From Chara braunii (taxonomy: Eukaryota > Streptophyta > Charophyceae > Charales > Characeae), in NCBI GenBank assembly GCA_003427395.1, contig BFEA01000157.1, positions 1,789,495 through 1,824,807 of the forward strand: a stretch of DNA of 35,313 bases, given 5' to 3'. Both the position numbers and the translations under genes were made by a program. Below are positions 35,223 to 35,313 of the stretch, one piece after another. Positions within the stretch are counted from its first letter, which is position 1; every line of letters begins with the position of its first letter. The notes under the pieces were generated by a model. The model was given only the letters and a program-made list of their open reading frames with translations, was not told the origin of the DNA and searched no databases.

Positions 35223-35313
35223 ATGGAGCCCAGAGCGGAAGTGAGCGGAGGTGGAGGAGAAGTGGCCATGTCCTCTCTCTCTCTTTCCTCTCGGCCTCCG
35301 CCACTTCTTGTAT

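Overview
The window looks like nuclear DNA of a plant-lineage eukaryote with large, repeat-loaded introns. The one gene I can support is spread over 12 exons. Its protein matches the land-plant form of its family more closely than the animal form, for example in the block around residues 728-749 and in the C-terminal [14 protein letters not shown]. With the long introns, abundant low-complexity DNA and draft-assembly scars, this would fit a streptophyte alga such as a charophyte. That placement is inference.

The gene is glutamine:fructose-6-phosphate aminotransferase (GFAT), the first committed enzyme of UDP-GlcNAc synthesis. Twelve exons (3435 to 26808, + strand) join in frame, with every intron GT..AG, into an 811-residue protein. 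It has an N-terminal glutaminase domain (Cys2 nucleophile), an unusually long Asn-Gly-rich linker (about residues 241-368), two SIS domains and the conserved C-terminal lysine segment. The catalytic residues expected from the family are present.

Region by region. 1-3434: upstream DNA with CT repeats, a degenerate tandem repeat, fold-back elements, a GC-rich block and a pyrimidine-rich leader. 3691-10772 (intron 1): microsatellites, a 44-base G run, minisatellites, a U6 snRNA retropseudogene with a target-site duplication, a tRNA-derived SINE and a decayed copy of the start of exon 2. 10946-16699 (intron 2): an assembly gap, a three-copy repeat of about 130 bp, a sequencing adapter junction, two more U6 pseudogenes, a MITE and a 51-bp minisatellite. 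16845-26724: introns 3-11, with a tRNA-like piece, a second SINE copy, several two-copy tandem duplications and a second copy of the MITE. 26809-32150: no recognisable gene, one possible decayed retroelement zinc knuckle. 32157-35313: degenerate tandem repeats, then a long C/T-rich satellite.

Two 38-bp palindromes (12261-12298 and 35185-35222) are exactly the Nextera/Tn5 mosaic-end junction adapter, so they are library sequence and not biology. The first sits between two identical 141-bp copies, and the N gap at 11318-11422 sits between two identical 80-bp copies. Structure near these points should not be trusted. I found no novel multi-gene system. The most interesting real observations are the GFAT linker expansion, the pseudo-exon, the U6/SINE retroposition cluster and the MITE and fold-back families.
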